Below are positions 7,667 through 16,068 of a stretch of 64,000 nt of DNA, piece by piece. The position numbers were made by a program, and so were the translations under genes. Source of the DNA: an uncultured Clostridia bacterium (lineage in GTDB: Bacteria; Bacillota; Clostridia; Oscillospirales; Oscillospiraceae); the NCBI GenBank assembly GCA_945876285.1, contig CAMCNO010000001.1, positions 82,947 through 146,946 of the forward strand. The letters run 5' to 3'. Position 1 is the first letter of the stretch; each line of letters starts with the position of its first letter. The notes under the pieces were generated by a model that worked only from the letters and a program-made list of their open reading frames with translations, was not told the origin of the DNA and did not search any database.

Positions 7667-8581
7667 ATGGCTTTTACCGCAGCTGATGTGAAGAACCTGC
7701 GCGAAATGACCGGCGTGGGCATGATGGATTGCAAGAAGGCTCTGGCCGCTTCCGATGGCGACATCGACAAGGCCATTGAGTTCCTGCGTGAAAAGGGCCT
7801 GGCCGCTTCCGCCAAGAAGGCCGGCCGTATTGCTGCCGAGGGTATGGCTTACGCTGCCGTCATCGATGGCATGGGCGTGGTGGTCGAGGTCAACGCCGAG
7901 ACCGACTTCGTGGGCAAGAACGAGAAGTTTGTGGACTTTGTCAAGGGCGTTGCCGCTACCGTGGTCGCCAACAAGCCCGCTGATCTGGATGCCCTGATGG
8001 CCTGCAAGTACAACGGCACCGAGAACACCGTTACCGAGCAGCAGCAGGAGATGGTCCTGGTCATTGGCGAGAACATCAAGGTCCGTCGGTTCGCTTTCTT
8101 CACCGAGGGTGTTTCCGTTCCCTATATCCATGCCGGCGGCAAGATCGGCGTGCTGGTGAACCTGGCTGTCGAGGGCGGCGTTGACGCCACCGAGATCGGC
8201 AAGGATGTCTCCATGCAGATCGCCGCTCTGAATCCCCGTTTCTGGGATAAGTCTCAGGTCACTCAGGACGTTCTGGACGAGGAGAAGAAGATCATGATGG
8301 TCCAGATGGAGAATGACCCCAAGATGGCTTCCAAGCCTGAGGCTGTTCGTGAGAAGATCGTCATGGGCAAGCTGAACAAGTTCTACTCTGAGAACTGCCT
8401 GCTGCAGCAGGAGTTTGTCAAGGACAATACCCTTACTGTCGAGAAGTATATCGCCTCTGCCGCCAAGGCGCTGGGCGGTACCGTCACCTTCAAGGATGCT
8501 GTCCGCTTCGAGAAGGGCGAGGGCATCGAGAAGAAGCAGGAGAACTTCGCTGCTGAGATCGCCTCCATGGTGAAGGGCTGA
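7667..8581 (+). CDS. tsf: Elongation factor Ts
   Basis: A 304-residue guanine-nucleotide exchange factor for EF-Tu. The N-terminal UBA-like domain has the D-V-K-x-L-R-E-M-T-G-V-G-M-M-D-C-K-K-A-L signature, followed by A-A-E-G and the E-V-N-A-E-T-D-F-V core motif. Length is typical. The ATG at 7667 follows TTGGAGGAA at 7652-7660. It is second in the rpsB operon and is followed by a strong terminator. Confidence 0.99.
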   Translation: MAFTAADVKNLREMTGVGMMDCKKALAASDGDIDKAIEFLREKGLAASAKKAGRIAAEGMAYAAVIDGMGVVVEVNAETDFVGKNEKFVDFVKGVAATVVANKPADLDALMACKYNGTENTVTEQQQEMVLVIGENIKVRRFAFFTEGVSVPYIHAGGKIGVLVNLAVEGGVDATEIGKDVSMQIAALNPRFWDKSQVTQDVLDEEKKIMMVQMENDPKMASKPEAVREKIVMGKLNKFYSENCLLQQEFVKDNTLTVEKYIASAAKALGGTVTFKDAVRFEKGEGIEKKQENFAAEIASMVKG

Positions 8582-8595
8582 TTGCCAAACTTTCC

Positions 8596-8630
8596 AAAAG
8601 GCAGACGCAAATGCGTCTGCCTTTTTCTTT
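8596..8630 (+). terminator. Terminator of rpsB-tsf
   Basis: A 13-bp stem (8596-8608 with 8613-8625, AAAAGGCAGACGC), AAAT loop and a T-rich tail. Confidence 0.9.
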
Positions 8631-8660
8631 CTGCTTTTTGAGGTAAAATACGGATTGTCC

Positions 8661-8689
8661 TTGTATTTAGTGTTGTGAACTGGTATAAT
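8661..8689 (+). promoter_or_regulatory. Sigma-A promoter of the site-2 protease/scpAB operon
   Basis: TTGTAT (8661-8666), 17 bases, TATAAT (8684-8689) with a TGG extended -10. The start point would lie about 30 bases before the chosen ATG at 8728. Confidence 0.8.
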
Positions 8690-8727
8690 ACTCCTATATT
8701 TTGGGCTATTATGACTTGGAGCACACT

Positions 8728-9387
8728 ATGCTGCATTATCTTCAGGAACTGTTTCAAGCGCTTGACGTCGTTTCTCTGCTGGATGCCGTTCTCCGCGTGG
8801 CGGCTGTTTTGCTGTGTCTGACCGTCCATGAGACTTGCCACGGCCTAACGGCCTATGCGCTGGGCGATCCCACCGCCAAATCCATGCACCGGCTGTCTCT
8901 GAATCCTCTGCACCACATCGACTGGTTCGGCTTGTTCATGATGCTTGCCGCGGGATTTGGCTGGGCAAAGCCGGTACCGGTTGACCCCCGGTATTTCAAA
9001 AAGCCGAAGGAGGGCATGGCCCTGACGGCGCTGGCAGGGCCGGTATCCAACTTTCTGCTTGCGCTTTTGCTGATATTTATCAGTAAACTGATTTACCTTT
9101 ACGCCCCTTATACTGTGGTCATGGACACGGTTTTTACCTTTTGCCTTTACACGGCGGCGCCCTTGTCCATCGGCCTGGGGCTGTTCAACCTCATCCCCAT
9201 CCCGCCGCTGGACGGTTCCAAGGTCGTGGCAGTACTGCTGCCGGACCGGGCTTATGGGACATTGATGCGGTATGAACGGTATGGGATGCTGCTGCTTCTT
9301 GCGCTGTCTCTTCTCGGCGTGTCGGGCGGTTTTATCAGCGGCGTAATTGGCCGGGTGTATGAGGCCATGTTCAACTTGATCTATTGA
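8728..9387 (+). CDS. Site-2 protease family (M50) membrane metalloprotease
   Basis: A 219-residue polytopic membrane protein of the short M50 (YwhC-like) family, which cuts proteins within the membrane. The zinc motif H-E-T-C-H is at residues 34-38 in the first segment and the third ligand motif N-L-I-P-I-P-P-L-D-G lies in the C-terminal half. About five hydrophobic helices are visible. The ATG at 8728 is chosen because TTGGAG lies 8-13 bases upstream and the promoter ends at 8689. Its stop overlaps the upstream context of scpA, and in many Firmicutes this gene heads the scpA-scpB operon. The substrate is unknown. Confidence 0.88.
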   Translation: MLHYLQELFQALDVVSLLDAVLRVAAVLLCLTVHETCHGLTAYALGDPTAKSMHRLSLNPLHHIDWFGLFMMLAAGFGWAKPVPVDPRYFKKPKEGMALTALAGPVSNFLLALLLIFISKLIYLYAPYTVVMDTVFTFCLYTAAPLSIGLGLFNLIPIPPLDGSKVVAVLLPDRAYGTLMRYERYGMLLLLALSLLGVSGGFISGVIGRVYEAMFNLIY

Positions 9388-9398
9388 GGTGTTCTGAT

Positions 9399-10181
9399 TT
9401 GGAAAACCCCGTATTCAAACTTGAAAAAGTCGTCCGTTCTAGGTCAGAGGAGATGCAGGACTTTGAAGGGCCTCTGGACCTGATCCTGTTTCTTCTGGGC
9501 AAGAACAAAATGGAGATCCAGGACATTTCCATCTCCCTGATCTGCGACCAGTATCTGAACTGGCTGGAGCAGCGGCAGAAGATGGACCTGGAAGTAGCCA
9601 GCGAGTTTGTTACCATGGCTTCTCACCTGGTCTATATCAAGACCCGAATGCTGCTGTCGATTGAGGATGAGGAAGCCCAGAGTGAAATGGATGCCCTGAT
9701 CCAGTCTCTGGAGGAACGGCGGCGGAACGAGAATTATGTCCGCGTCAAAACCCTGGCCGCCAAGCTGGGTCCCATGGGAGAATTTGGCCGCAATATCATT
9801 ACCCGGAACCCGGAGCCGGTGAAACGGGGCAAGATATACGAATACGACCAGGAGCGGGCGGATCTGGTGCTTGCCATGGCGGAGATCCAGAACCGGGCGG
9901 AACGCGCCCTGCCGCCGCCCAAGGCCGCTTTCCAGGACATTGTCCAGCACGAGCCCTATCCGGTGGAAAGCAAGGCCCGGGATATTATCCGGCATCTAAA
10001 GCAACACGGTATTACCCGCTTTTTGCTGCTGTTTCGGGGCAGCCGCAGTCGAAGCGAGGTCGTGGCGACCTTTCTTGCGGTGTTGGAGCTTTGCCGTGCC
10101 CGCGTGCTGCGGCTGGCCGGTTCTGAAACGGACTGCACCGTCCGCCAGGAGGGCGAGCTGCCGGAAAATCTGACGTTGTAA
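9399..10181 (+). CDS. scpA: Segregation and condensation protein A
   Basis: A 260-residue kleisin that bridges the SMC dimer heads in the chromosome-condensing SMC-ScpAB complex. The N-terminal domain has F-E-G-P-L-D-L-I-L-F-L-L, I-x-D-I-S-I-S-L-I-C-D-Q-Y and A-S-E-F-V-T-M-A-S-H-L-V-Y-I-K-T-R-M-L-L; the C-terminal winged helix includes F-L-A-V-L-E-L-C-R. The best start is a TTG at 9399, six bases after GAGGTG; another TTG at 9384 overlaps the previous stop. scpB follows after 19 bases. Confidence 0.93.
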   Translation: MENPVFKLEKVVRSRSEEMQDFEGPLDLILFLLGKNKMEIQDISISLICDQYLNWLEQRQKMDLEVASEFVTMASHLVYIKTRMLLSIEDEEAQSEMDALIQSLEERRRNENYVRVKTLAAKLGPMGEFGRNIITRNPEPVKRGKIYEYDQERADLVLAMAEIQNRAERALPPPKAAFQDIVQHEPYPVESKARDIIRHLKQHGITRFLLLFRGSRSRSEVVATFLAVLELCRARVLRLAGSETDCTVRQEGELPENLTL

Positions 10182-10200
10182 TTCGTATAAGGAGACTGCC

Positions 10201-10854
10201 ATGGAAAACATGGAGATGAAAGAAATAGAATCCGCCATTGAAGGCATTTTGTTTGCGTCCGGGGAGCCGCTTCCTGTGGACCGCATCTGTGTGGCTCTGG
10301 AAATAGACCGCCCCACAGTGGAGCAGGTGCTTCAAAAGCTGACGGATTACTACGCCTATGAGCGCCGGGGTATCCGGCTGCTGCGTATCGAGGACAGCTG
10401 GCAGCTTTGCTCCGCACCGGATTACGCGGATGTCATCCGCAAAGCCTTTGAAATTCGCAAGCCCGCCAAGCTGAGCCAGCCGGCATTGGAGGTCCTGACC
10501 ATCATCGCGTATTATCAGCCCACGACCCGGGCTTATGTGGACCAGATCCGTGGCGTGGACAGCTCCTATACCATGGGCCTGCTTCAGGAGCGAAAGCTGA
10601 TCGAGGAGTGCGGACGGCTTCAGGTACCTGGTCGGCCCCGGCTGTATCGAACCACCAAGCAATTCCTGCGGGCGTTCCACTTGACCAGTTTAGACGACCT
10701 GCCGGAAGTTCCGGACTTGGGCGGGGAAGGGCAGATGCGTCTGACCGAAGACGGTCAGATTGTGGACCCCACCGAGGTGGCCGAGATCACCGGCGCGGAC
10801 ACACCGGAGGAAGCATCTTTCCCGGAATCCGGCACCGAGGCCTCGGAAGAATAA
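10201..10854 (+). CDS. scpB: Segregation and condensation protein B
   Basis: A 217-residue tandem winged-helix protein that dimerises and binds the middle of ScpA. Family motifs are A-I-E-G-I-L-F-A-S-G-E-P-L near the start, the second winged helix with L-S-Q-P-A-L-E-V-L-T-I-I-A-Y-Y-Q-P, and R-G-V-D-S-S-Y-T-M-G-L-L-x-E-R-x-L-I-x-E-x-G-R and G-R-P-x-L-Y-x-T-T. The acidic C-terminal tail after residue 165 is variable in the family. AAGGAG precedes the ATG. Confidence 0.95.
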   Translation: MENMEMKEIESAIEGILFASGEPLPVDRICVALEIDRPTVEQVLQKLTDYYAYERRGIRLLRIEDSWQLCSAPDYADVIRKAFEIRKPAKLSQPALEVLTIIAYYQPTTRAYVDQIRGVDSSYTMGLLQERKLIEECGRLQVPGRPRLYRTTKQFLRAFHLTSLDDLPEVPDLGGEGQMRLTEDGQIVDPTEVAEITGADTPEEASFPESGTEASEE

Positions 10855-10883
10855 CCTATAATCCTGGCAGGAGGTGAGAAGCG

Positions 10884-11543
10884 TTGGCAGTCATACTTTG
10901 GATACTGGGCGTTTTGCTGGCGCTGATCGTGCTGCTGTGTGTGACCCGGGTCGGTGTCCACGCGGTATTTGGCGAAAGGCTTCTGCTGGATGCGAAAATC
11001 GGATGGTTCCGCATCCATATCCTGCCCGCAAAGGAAGCGAATAAAAAGAAGAAAGAGCGGGGAAAAAAGGAAGAGGATACAGAGGAAACGACAGAAAAAG
11101 CGGCAAAAAAGCCGCCGTTTCCAAAACCTTCTTTCACGGATATCCGGGATGCGGTATCTGTGCTCTTGCCGCCGCTGAAACGGGCGCTGGACCACACCCG
11201 GCGGGGACTGCGCATCGATCCTCTGGACCTTAGTGTGACTCTGGGAGGCTCGGAGGATCCTGCGTCCGCCGCCCAGCTTTATGGGGAACTGAACGCTGCT
11301 GTCTGGTCAGGCATGCCCGTTCTGGAGCGGCTGCTGGTCATCCCTTCACCCCATATCCATATCGGTATCGACTTCATGGAAACCAAGACAAAGCTGGAGG
11401 GTGAGGTGGGCGTCACCGCCAGAATCGGTACGCTGCTGTCCGTGGGTGCCACCATCGGCTTCCCGGCGCTGAAATGGTTCCTTCAGTACAAGAAGAAAGA
11501 AAAACAGCCGCCGGAGCCAAAGTCGGAACCGGCCGCAGCCTGA
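10884..11543 (+). CDS. DUF2953 domain membrane-anchored protein
   Basis: A 219-residue protein with one N-terminal membrane helix (residues about 2-20), then a strongly charged Lys/Glu-rich stretch (about 52-80), and a DUF2953-type region containing D-P-L-D-L-S-V-T-L-G and a C-terminal hydrophobic segment. DUF2953 proteins often sit beside gerW/ytfJ in spore formers, as here, but their function is not known. It starts at TTG 10884 after GGAGGTGAG (10869-10877). Confidence 0.75.
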   Translation: MAVILWILGVLLALIVLLCVTRVGVHAVFGERLLLDAKIGWFRIHILPAKEANKKKKERGKKEEDTEETTEKAAKKPPFPKPSFTDIRDAVSVLLPPLKRALDHTRRGLRIDPLDLSVTLGGSEDPASAAQLYGELNAAVWSGMPVLERLLVIPSPHIHIGIDFMETKTKLEGEVGVTARIGTLLSVGATIGFPALKWFLQYKKKEKQPPEPKSEPAAA

Positions 11544-11555
11544 GAAAGGATGAGC

Positions 11556-11957
11556 ATGATGGAAAACAAGATGGAAAACAAAAGTCCGCTGAATGACATG
11601 ATGCGCAATGCGATGGAAAAGGTGCGGGAAATGGTGGATACCAACACCATCGTTGGACAGCCCATCACCACGCCCGACGGCGTGACGCTAATCCCCATTT
11701 CCAAGGTCAGCTTTGGCTTCGGCAGCGGCGGCGGAGACTACGGCAAGGCACCTAAGGAGAATTTCGGCGGCGGTGCTGGCGGCGCTGTGAAGATCGACCC
11801 TGTGGCGTTCCTGGTCATCAAGGACGGCACCACCCGAGTGCTGCCGGTGGCGGTACCGCCCGCCTCCACCGTGGACCGTATCGTGGACATGGTGCCGGAT
11901 GTGATGGATAAAGTGGAAAAATTTTTCGACAAGAAGGAAGCTAAAGAAACCCTCTGA
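11556..11957 (+). CDS. gerW: GerW/YtfJ family spore protein
   Basis: A 133-residue protein of the YtfJ family; the Bacillus member GerW is made in the forespore and is needed for normal germination. The conserved block runs T-I-V-G-Q-P-I, then G-V-T-L-I-P-I-S-K-V-S-F-G-F-G-S-G-G-G, a second Gly-rich stretch F-G-G-G-A-G-G, and P-V-A-F-L-V-I. Start choice among ATGs at 11550, 11556 and 11559 is open; AGAAAGGA at 11543-11550 fits the second or third. It lies between the DUF2953 gene and a D,D-carboxypeptidase gene. Confidence 0.88.
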   Translation: MMENKMENKSPLNDMMRNAMEKVREMVDTNTIVGQPITTPDGVTLIPISKVSFGFGSGGGDYGKAPKENFGGGAGGAVKIDPVAFLVIKDGTTRVLPVAVPPASTVDRIVDMVPDVMDKVEKFFDKKEAKETL

Positions 11958-11965
11958 GGGGGGTA

Positions 11966-12003
11966 TACTACCATCACTGTGAACAAATGAGGTGATGGTG
12001 GTA
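11966..12003 (+). promoter_or_regulatory. Hairpin covering the carboxypeptidase ribosome-binding site
   Basis: TACTACCATCAC (11966-11977) pairs with GTGATGGTGGTA (11992-12003) through 12 bp with one G-U pair. The right arm contains most of the GAGGTG Shine-Dalgarno and reaches the A of the ATG. No T run follows, so it is not a terminator. Confidence 0.5.
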
Positions 12004-13106
12004 TGCGCAGACGGATTTTGACATTTTTCCTTGCAATCTTGCTGCTGTTCAGTATAAATCCTTGTCAGGCAAAGGCGGTGGGGACTTCTGCCGCCGCCGC
12101 GATCCTGGTAGATGCGGACAGCGGCCGGGTGCTGTATGACCAGAACGCGGATGCACGGATGCTGATTGCCAGCACCACCAAGATCATGACGGCGCTGGTG
12201 GCCATCCGGGAAGGTAATTTGTCCGACGTGGTCACGGTCAAACGGGAAGCCACGCTGACAGAGGGCTCCTCCATGTATCTGAAGGAGGGGGAACAGCTCA
12301 CCCTGGAGACGCTGCTCTATGGATTGATGCTCTGCTCCGGAAACGATGCCGCCGTGGCCATCGCGGACCATGTGGGCGGAAGTCAGAAGGGCTTTGTGAA
12401 GCTGATGAACGAGACGGCCAGGGAGCTTGGCTTGGAAGCGACTTCTTTTGCCAACCCCAACGGCCTGGATGCGGAGGACCACTATTCCACCGCCCGGGAC
12501 ATGGCGAAGCTGGCCTGTGCCGCCGTGCGGAACGAGACGCTGCTCCGCATTGCCTCCACCCAGAGCGTCACCATCGGCGGGCGTACCATGACGAACCACA
12601 ACAAGCTGCTGCGGTATGTGGACGGCTGTCTGGGGCTCAAAACCGGCTATACCCGTGCCGCCGGACGGACCTTAGTGAGCTGCGCGGAGCGCAGAGGCCA
12701 GCGGCTGGTGGCGGTAACACTTCAGGACGGCAACGACTGGGCGGACCACGAGGCGCTGTATGACTACGGCTTTTCCACCTATCCCGCCCACCGGGCGGCG
12801 GTCCTTGGGAAAGTGCTCTGTCAGGCTCCTGTGAAGAATGGGCTGCGTGCGTCCATACCTCTGGTGGCGGCAGAGAGCTTTTCCTGGCCGCTGGCTGAGG
12901 GAGAAACCCTCGATATGACCGTGGAACTGGACACGCCTCTGACGGCGCCCGTTTCGGCGGGCCGCAGAGCGGGGGAAGCTGTTTTTTCCCTGAACGGCAG
13001 GGAAGTGGGCCGTATCGGATTGCTGTGCGGCGAAGCTGTTCCGCCGAAGCTGGATTCCGCCATGGCGGTATTGAAACGCGGACGATTGTTTTCCAATGAG
13101 GATTGA
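12003..13106 (+). CDS. D-alanyl-D-alanine carboxypeptidase (S11, DacF/DacB-like)
   Basis: A 367-residue secreted penicillin-binding protein that removes the terminal D-Ala of peptidoglycan stem peptides. A signal peptide covers residues 1 to about 25. The three active-site motifs are S-T-T-K (57-60), S-G-N (112-114) and K-T-G (213-215). A C-terminal PBP5-type beta domain follows from about residue 270. Its place after gerW recalls Bacillus dacF, a sporulation carboxypeptidase that sets cortex cross-linking, but sequence alone does not separate it from vegetative paralogs. Confidence 0.92.
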   Translation: MRRRILTFFLAILLLFSINPCQAKAVGTSAAAAILVDADSGRVLYDQNADARMLIASTTKIMTALVAIREGNLSDVVTVKREATLTEGSSMYLKEGEQLTLETLLYGLMLCSGNDAAVAIADHVGGSQKGFVKLMNETARELGLEATSFANPNGLDAEDHYSTARDMAKLACAAVRNETLLRIASTQSVTIGGRTMTNHNKLLRYVDGCLGLKTGYTRAAGRTLVSCAERRGQRLVAVTLQDGNDWADHEALYDYGFSTYPAHRAAVLGKVLCQAPVKNGLRASIPLVAAESFSWPLAEGETLDMTVELDTPLTAPVSAGRRAGEAVFSLNGREVGRIGLLCGEAVPPKLDSAMAVLKRGRLFSNED

Positions 13107-13109
13107 CAT

Positions 13110-13817
13110 ATGGAAGAACGACTGCAAAAGTTGCTTTCCGCCGCCGGGGTATGCTCCCGCCGGGCGGCGGAGGGATACATCACGGAGGGCCGGGTAACAG
13201 TGAACGGCATCCCGGCGGAGCTGGGCCAGCGGGCCGACCCGGGAAAGGATGACATCCGGCTGGACGGCAAGCCTATCTCCGGTCCGGAAAAGCCGGTCTA
13301 TCTGCTGCTGAACAAGCCCCGGGGATATGTGACGACCCTCTCTGACGAGCAAGGCCGGAAAACGGTGGCGGAGTTGGTGCGGGACTGCGGTGTCCGGGTA
13401 TATCCCGTAGGCCGCCTGGATTTGGACTCCGAGGGCCTGCTGCTGATGACCAACGATGGAGCTCTGATGCAGCACCTCATCCATCCCAGCGGCGAAATTG
13501 ATAAAGTGTACCAGGTCTCCGTCTATGGTCCTGTGCGGGGCTGTGCGGCCCATTTGGCGTCGCTGACGGACCTGGAGGGAGAGCCTATCCGCCCGGCCCG
13601 GGTGGAGGTCCTGCGGCAGACAGAACAGACAGCGGAATTGTCCGTCACCATCCACGAGGGGAAAAACCGGCAGATACGGCGGATGTGCGCCGCCTGCGGC
13701 CTGACGGTGAAACGCCTGCGGCGGGTGCGGGAGCACACGTTGGAGCTGGGCGATTTGCCTACAGGGAAATGGCGCTATTTGACGCAGGAGGAACTAAAAG
13801 CCTTGCAGGAAGGATAA
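13110..13817 (+). CDS. rluB: rRNA large-subunit pseudouridine synthase B type
   Basis: A 235-residue RsuA/RluB-family enzyme that converts a uridine of 23S rRNA to pseudouridine. It has an N-terminal S4 RNA-binding domain (L-Q-K-L-L-S-A-A-G-V-C-S-R-R-A-A-E) and the catalytic motif G-R-L-D-L-D-S-E-G-L-L-L-M-T-N-D-G, in which the first Asp is the nucleophile. The C-terminal K-N-R-Q-I-R-R-M motif is present. It lies 3 bases after the carboxypeptidase stop. Confidence 0.92.
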   Translation: MEERLQKLLSAAGVCSRRAAEGYITEGRVTVNGIPAELGQRADPGKDDIRLDGKPISGPEKPVYLLLNKPRGYVTTLSDEQGRKTVAELVRDCGVRVYPVGRLDLDSEGLLLMTNDGALMQHLIHPSGEIDKVYQVSVYGPVRGCAAHLASLTDLEGEPIRPARVEVLRQTEQTAELSVTIHEGKNRQIRRMCAACGLTVKRLRRVREHTLELGDLPTGKWRYLTQEELKALQEG

Positions 13818-13886
13818 GCAGCCCCAGTGAACGGCTGTTTATCCTTCATTTTCTTGCAAGTCACGAAAAAAATCCTGCAAAAACCG

Positions 13887-13915
13887 TTTTCTTTTCCCGA
13901 CAGTTGTGGTACAAT
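13887..13915 (+). promoter_or_regulatory. Extended -10 promoter of the rpiR-type gene
   Basis: TACAAT (13910-13915) preceded by TGG, with a poor -35 (TTTTCT at 13887-13892, 17 bases upstream). It lies 45 bases before the GTG start. Confidence 0.5.
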
Positions 13916-13959
13916 ACCGCAGGAAAAACCAATACCTGACGGGCACGGAGGGATTGACC

Positions 13960-14826
13960 GTGGCAAAGAGTATTTTACATACGATAGAGAACAATATGAG
14001 CAGTTTTTCCAAGGGACAGAAGCGGATCGCCGGTTATATCCTGGAAAACTACGACAAGGCGGCTTTTATGACTGCCAGCAAGCTTGGAAAGCTGGTGGGC
14101 GTCAGTGAATCCACTGTGGTGCGGTTCGCGTCTGAGCTGGGCTACGACGGGTATCCCAGTATGCAGCGGGCCCTGCAGGAAATGATCCGCAGCCGCCTGA
14201 CCTCCACGCAGCGTATCCAGGCGGCGGGGGACTTGCTTGACCGCCAGGATCTGCTGGGGGCTGTTCTGCAGTCTGATATTGACAAGCTGCGGGAGATCGT
14301 GGGCGAAGCCGACCGGAGGGAATTCGACAACGTTGTGGAGCGCATCATGCAGGCTCGCCATATCTATATTTTAGGTGTCCGGTCTTCTTCGTTTGTAGCG
14401 GGGTATTTGAATTTTTACATGCATCTGCTGTGTGAGAATGTGACGCTGGTGCAGTCCAACGCGGCGGGTGAGATTTTTGAGCAGCTCTTCCGCATCGGGC
14501 CGGAGGATGTGATGATCGCTATCAGCTTCCCCCGGTACTCCAAGGTAACGATGAACACGGTTAAATTTGCCCAGGACCGGGGAGCCAGCATCATTGCCAT
14601 CACAGACAACGAGCTTTCTCCGGTCTACCAGATGTCCGATGCGGCGCTGCTGGCGCCCTGTGAGATGATCTCCTTCGTGGACTCCATGGTGGCGCCCCTG
14701 TCCCTCATCAACGCTCTGCTGGTGGCGCTGGCCCACCGCATGGGAACGGACGTGTCTACCACCTTCGCGGAGCTGGAGGACATTTGGAACGAATACGGTG
14801 TATTTGGAAAGATGGATGATGAGTAA
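13960..14826 (+). CDS. MurR/RpiR family transcriptional regulator
   Basis: A 288-residue regulator with an N-terminal HTH_6 domain (M-T-A-S-K-L-G-K-L-V-G-V-S-E-S-T-V-V-R-F-A with the recognition helix around residues 42-60) and a C-terminal SIS sugar-phosphate-binding domain (about 115-255; I-Y-I-L-G-V-R-S-S and D-V-M-I-A-I-S-F-P-R-Y-S). Such proteins sense phosphosugars. No sugar-catabolic gene is adjacent, so its target is unknown. The GTG at 13960 follows GGAGG by 7 bases. It overlaps the flavoprotein gene by 8 bases. Confidence 0.88.
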   Translation: MAKSILHTIENNMSSFSKGQKRIAGYILENYDKAAFMTASKLGKLVGVSESTVVRFASELGYDGYPSMQRALQEMIRSRLTSTQRIQAAGDLLDRQDLLGAVLQSDIDKLREIVGEADRREFDNVVERIMQARHIYILGVRSSSFVAGYLNFYMHLLCENVTLVQSNAAGEIFEQLFRIGPEDVMIAISFPRYSKVTMNTVKFAQDRGASIIAITDNELSPVYQMSDAALLAPCEMISFVDSMVAPLSLINALLVALAHRMGTDVSTTFAELEDIWNEYGVFGKMDDE

Positions 14827-16054
14827 AGAGATCGTAGTGGTGGGCGGCGGCGCCGCAGGCATGATGGCCGCCATCTCCGCAGCGGAGAAGGGCGCCCGCG
14901 TGACTCTGCTGGAGCCTAACGAGCGCCTGGGAAAAAAGCTGAATATCACCGGCAAAGGCCGGTGCAACGTCACCAACGACGCGGGGCTGGAGGAGCTGTT
15001 GGCGAACACGCCGAAAAACGGTAAGTTCCTGTACAGCGCCTTTTCCCGTTTTGATGGCCGGGACGCCAAAGCGTTTTTTGAAAGCCTGGGCGTTCCACTG
15101 AAAACGGAGCGGGGCAACCGTGTGTTCCCGGTATCTGACCGCGCCTTCGACATCAGCGGCGCTTTGGAGCGGCGGCTGAAGGCTTTGAAGGTCGTTCTGC
15201 GCCGTGACCGGGCGGTATCCCTGGACATCCGGGACGGTATGGTCCACAGCGTCAGCGGCGATACGGGCGTTTATCCCGCGGAGGCTGTCATCCTGGCCAC
15301 CGGAGGCGTCAGCTATCCAGCTACCGGTTCCACCGGGGAAGGCCACCGGATGGCAGCGGAGGCGGGACATACGGTAACACCGCTGCAGGGTTCCCTGGTG
15401 CCGCTGCGGGAGCAGGGACATGACTGCGCCCGGATGCAGGGCCTGAGCCTGCGGAACGTGGGCCTGACGGTATTTGAGAACGACAAAAAAATCTATACGG
15501 ACTTCGGTGAGCTGCTGTTTACCCACTTCGGCCTCAGCGGACCGCTGATTTTGTCCGCTTCCGCCCATATGCGGCGTTTTGAGAAAAAGGCGTACCGCAT
15601 CGAGATCGACTTAAAGCCCGCCTTGGACGAGCAGCAGCTTGACAAGCGACTGCTGTCCGATTTTGCGAAATACGCCAACAGTGATTTCTGCAACGCCCTG
15701 AACGACCTTTTGCCCCAGAAACTGATTCCGATAATCGTGGAGAGGGCGGACATCCCGCCTCACCAGAAGGTCCACGACCTGACAAAGGAGCAGCGGCGGG
15801 GGCTACTCCAGTTGTTAAAGCACTTCCCGGTAGTAATTGCCGGGCCATGCCCGGTGACGGACGCCATTGTGACTTCCGGCGGCGTCAAGGTAGGGGAAAT
15901 CGATCCAAAGACAATGGAATCAAAGATTGTAAAGGGACTTTACTTTGCAGGTGAGCTGATCGATGTGGACGCCTACACCGGCGGCTTCAATCTTCAGATC
16001 GCCTGGGCCACAGGCCGTGCCGCCGGATTTGCGGCGGCAGAGAACGAAACATGA
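14819..16054 (+). CDS. HI0933-family flavoprotein (NAD(P)/FAD-dependent oxidoreductase)
   Basis: A 411-residue member of the HI0933/YhiN family. The FAD-binding motif V-V-G-G-G-A-A-G-M-M-A-A is at the N-terminus, followed by G-K-K-L-N-I-T-G-K-G-R-C-N-V-T-N, the family hallmark, and the C-terminal G-L-Y-F-A-G-E-L-I-D-V-D-A-Y-T-G-G-F-N-L-Q-I-A. The reaction of most members is unknown; BaiN from the same family has been linked to bile-acid reduction. Starts at 14816 and 14819 are equally possible. It overlaps the RpiR gene by 8 bases and the frame of cmk lies just after. Confidence 0.9.
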   Translation: MSKEIVVVGGGAAGMMAAISAAEKGARVTLLEPNERLGKKLNITGKGRCNVTNDAGLEELLANTPKNGKFLYSAFSRFDGRDAKAFFESLGVPLKTERGNRVFPVSDRAFDISGALERRLKALKVVLRRDRAVSLDIRDGMVHSVSGDTGVYPAEAVILATGGVSYPATGSTGEGHRMAAEAGHTVTPLQGSLVPLREQGHDCARMQGLSLRNVGLTVFENDKKIYTDFGELLFTHFGLSGPLILSASAHMRRFEKKAYRIEIDLKPALDEQQLDKRLLSDFAKYANSDFCNALNDLLPQKLIPIIVERADIPPHQKVHDLTKEQRRGLLQLLKHFPVVIAGPCPVTDAIVTSGGVKVGEIDPKTMESKIVKGLYFAGELIDVDAYTGGFNLQIAWATGRAAGFAAAENET

Positions 16055-16068
16055 CAGGAGAGACGACC

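Noticed and set aside
6797..8131. Long reverse-strand open frame over rpsB and tsf
   Set aside because: Shadow of two strongly biased ribosomal-operon genes; no ribosome-binding site or known family.
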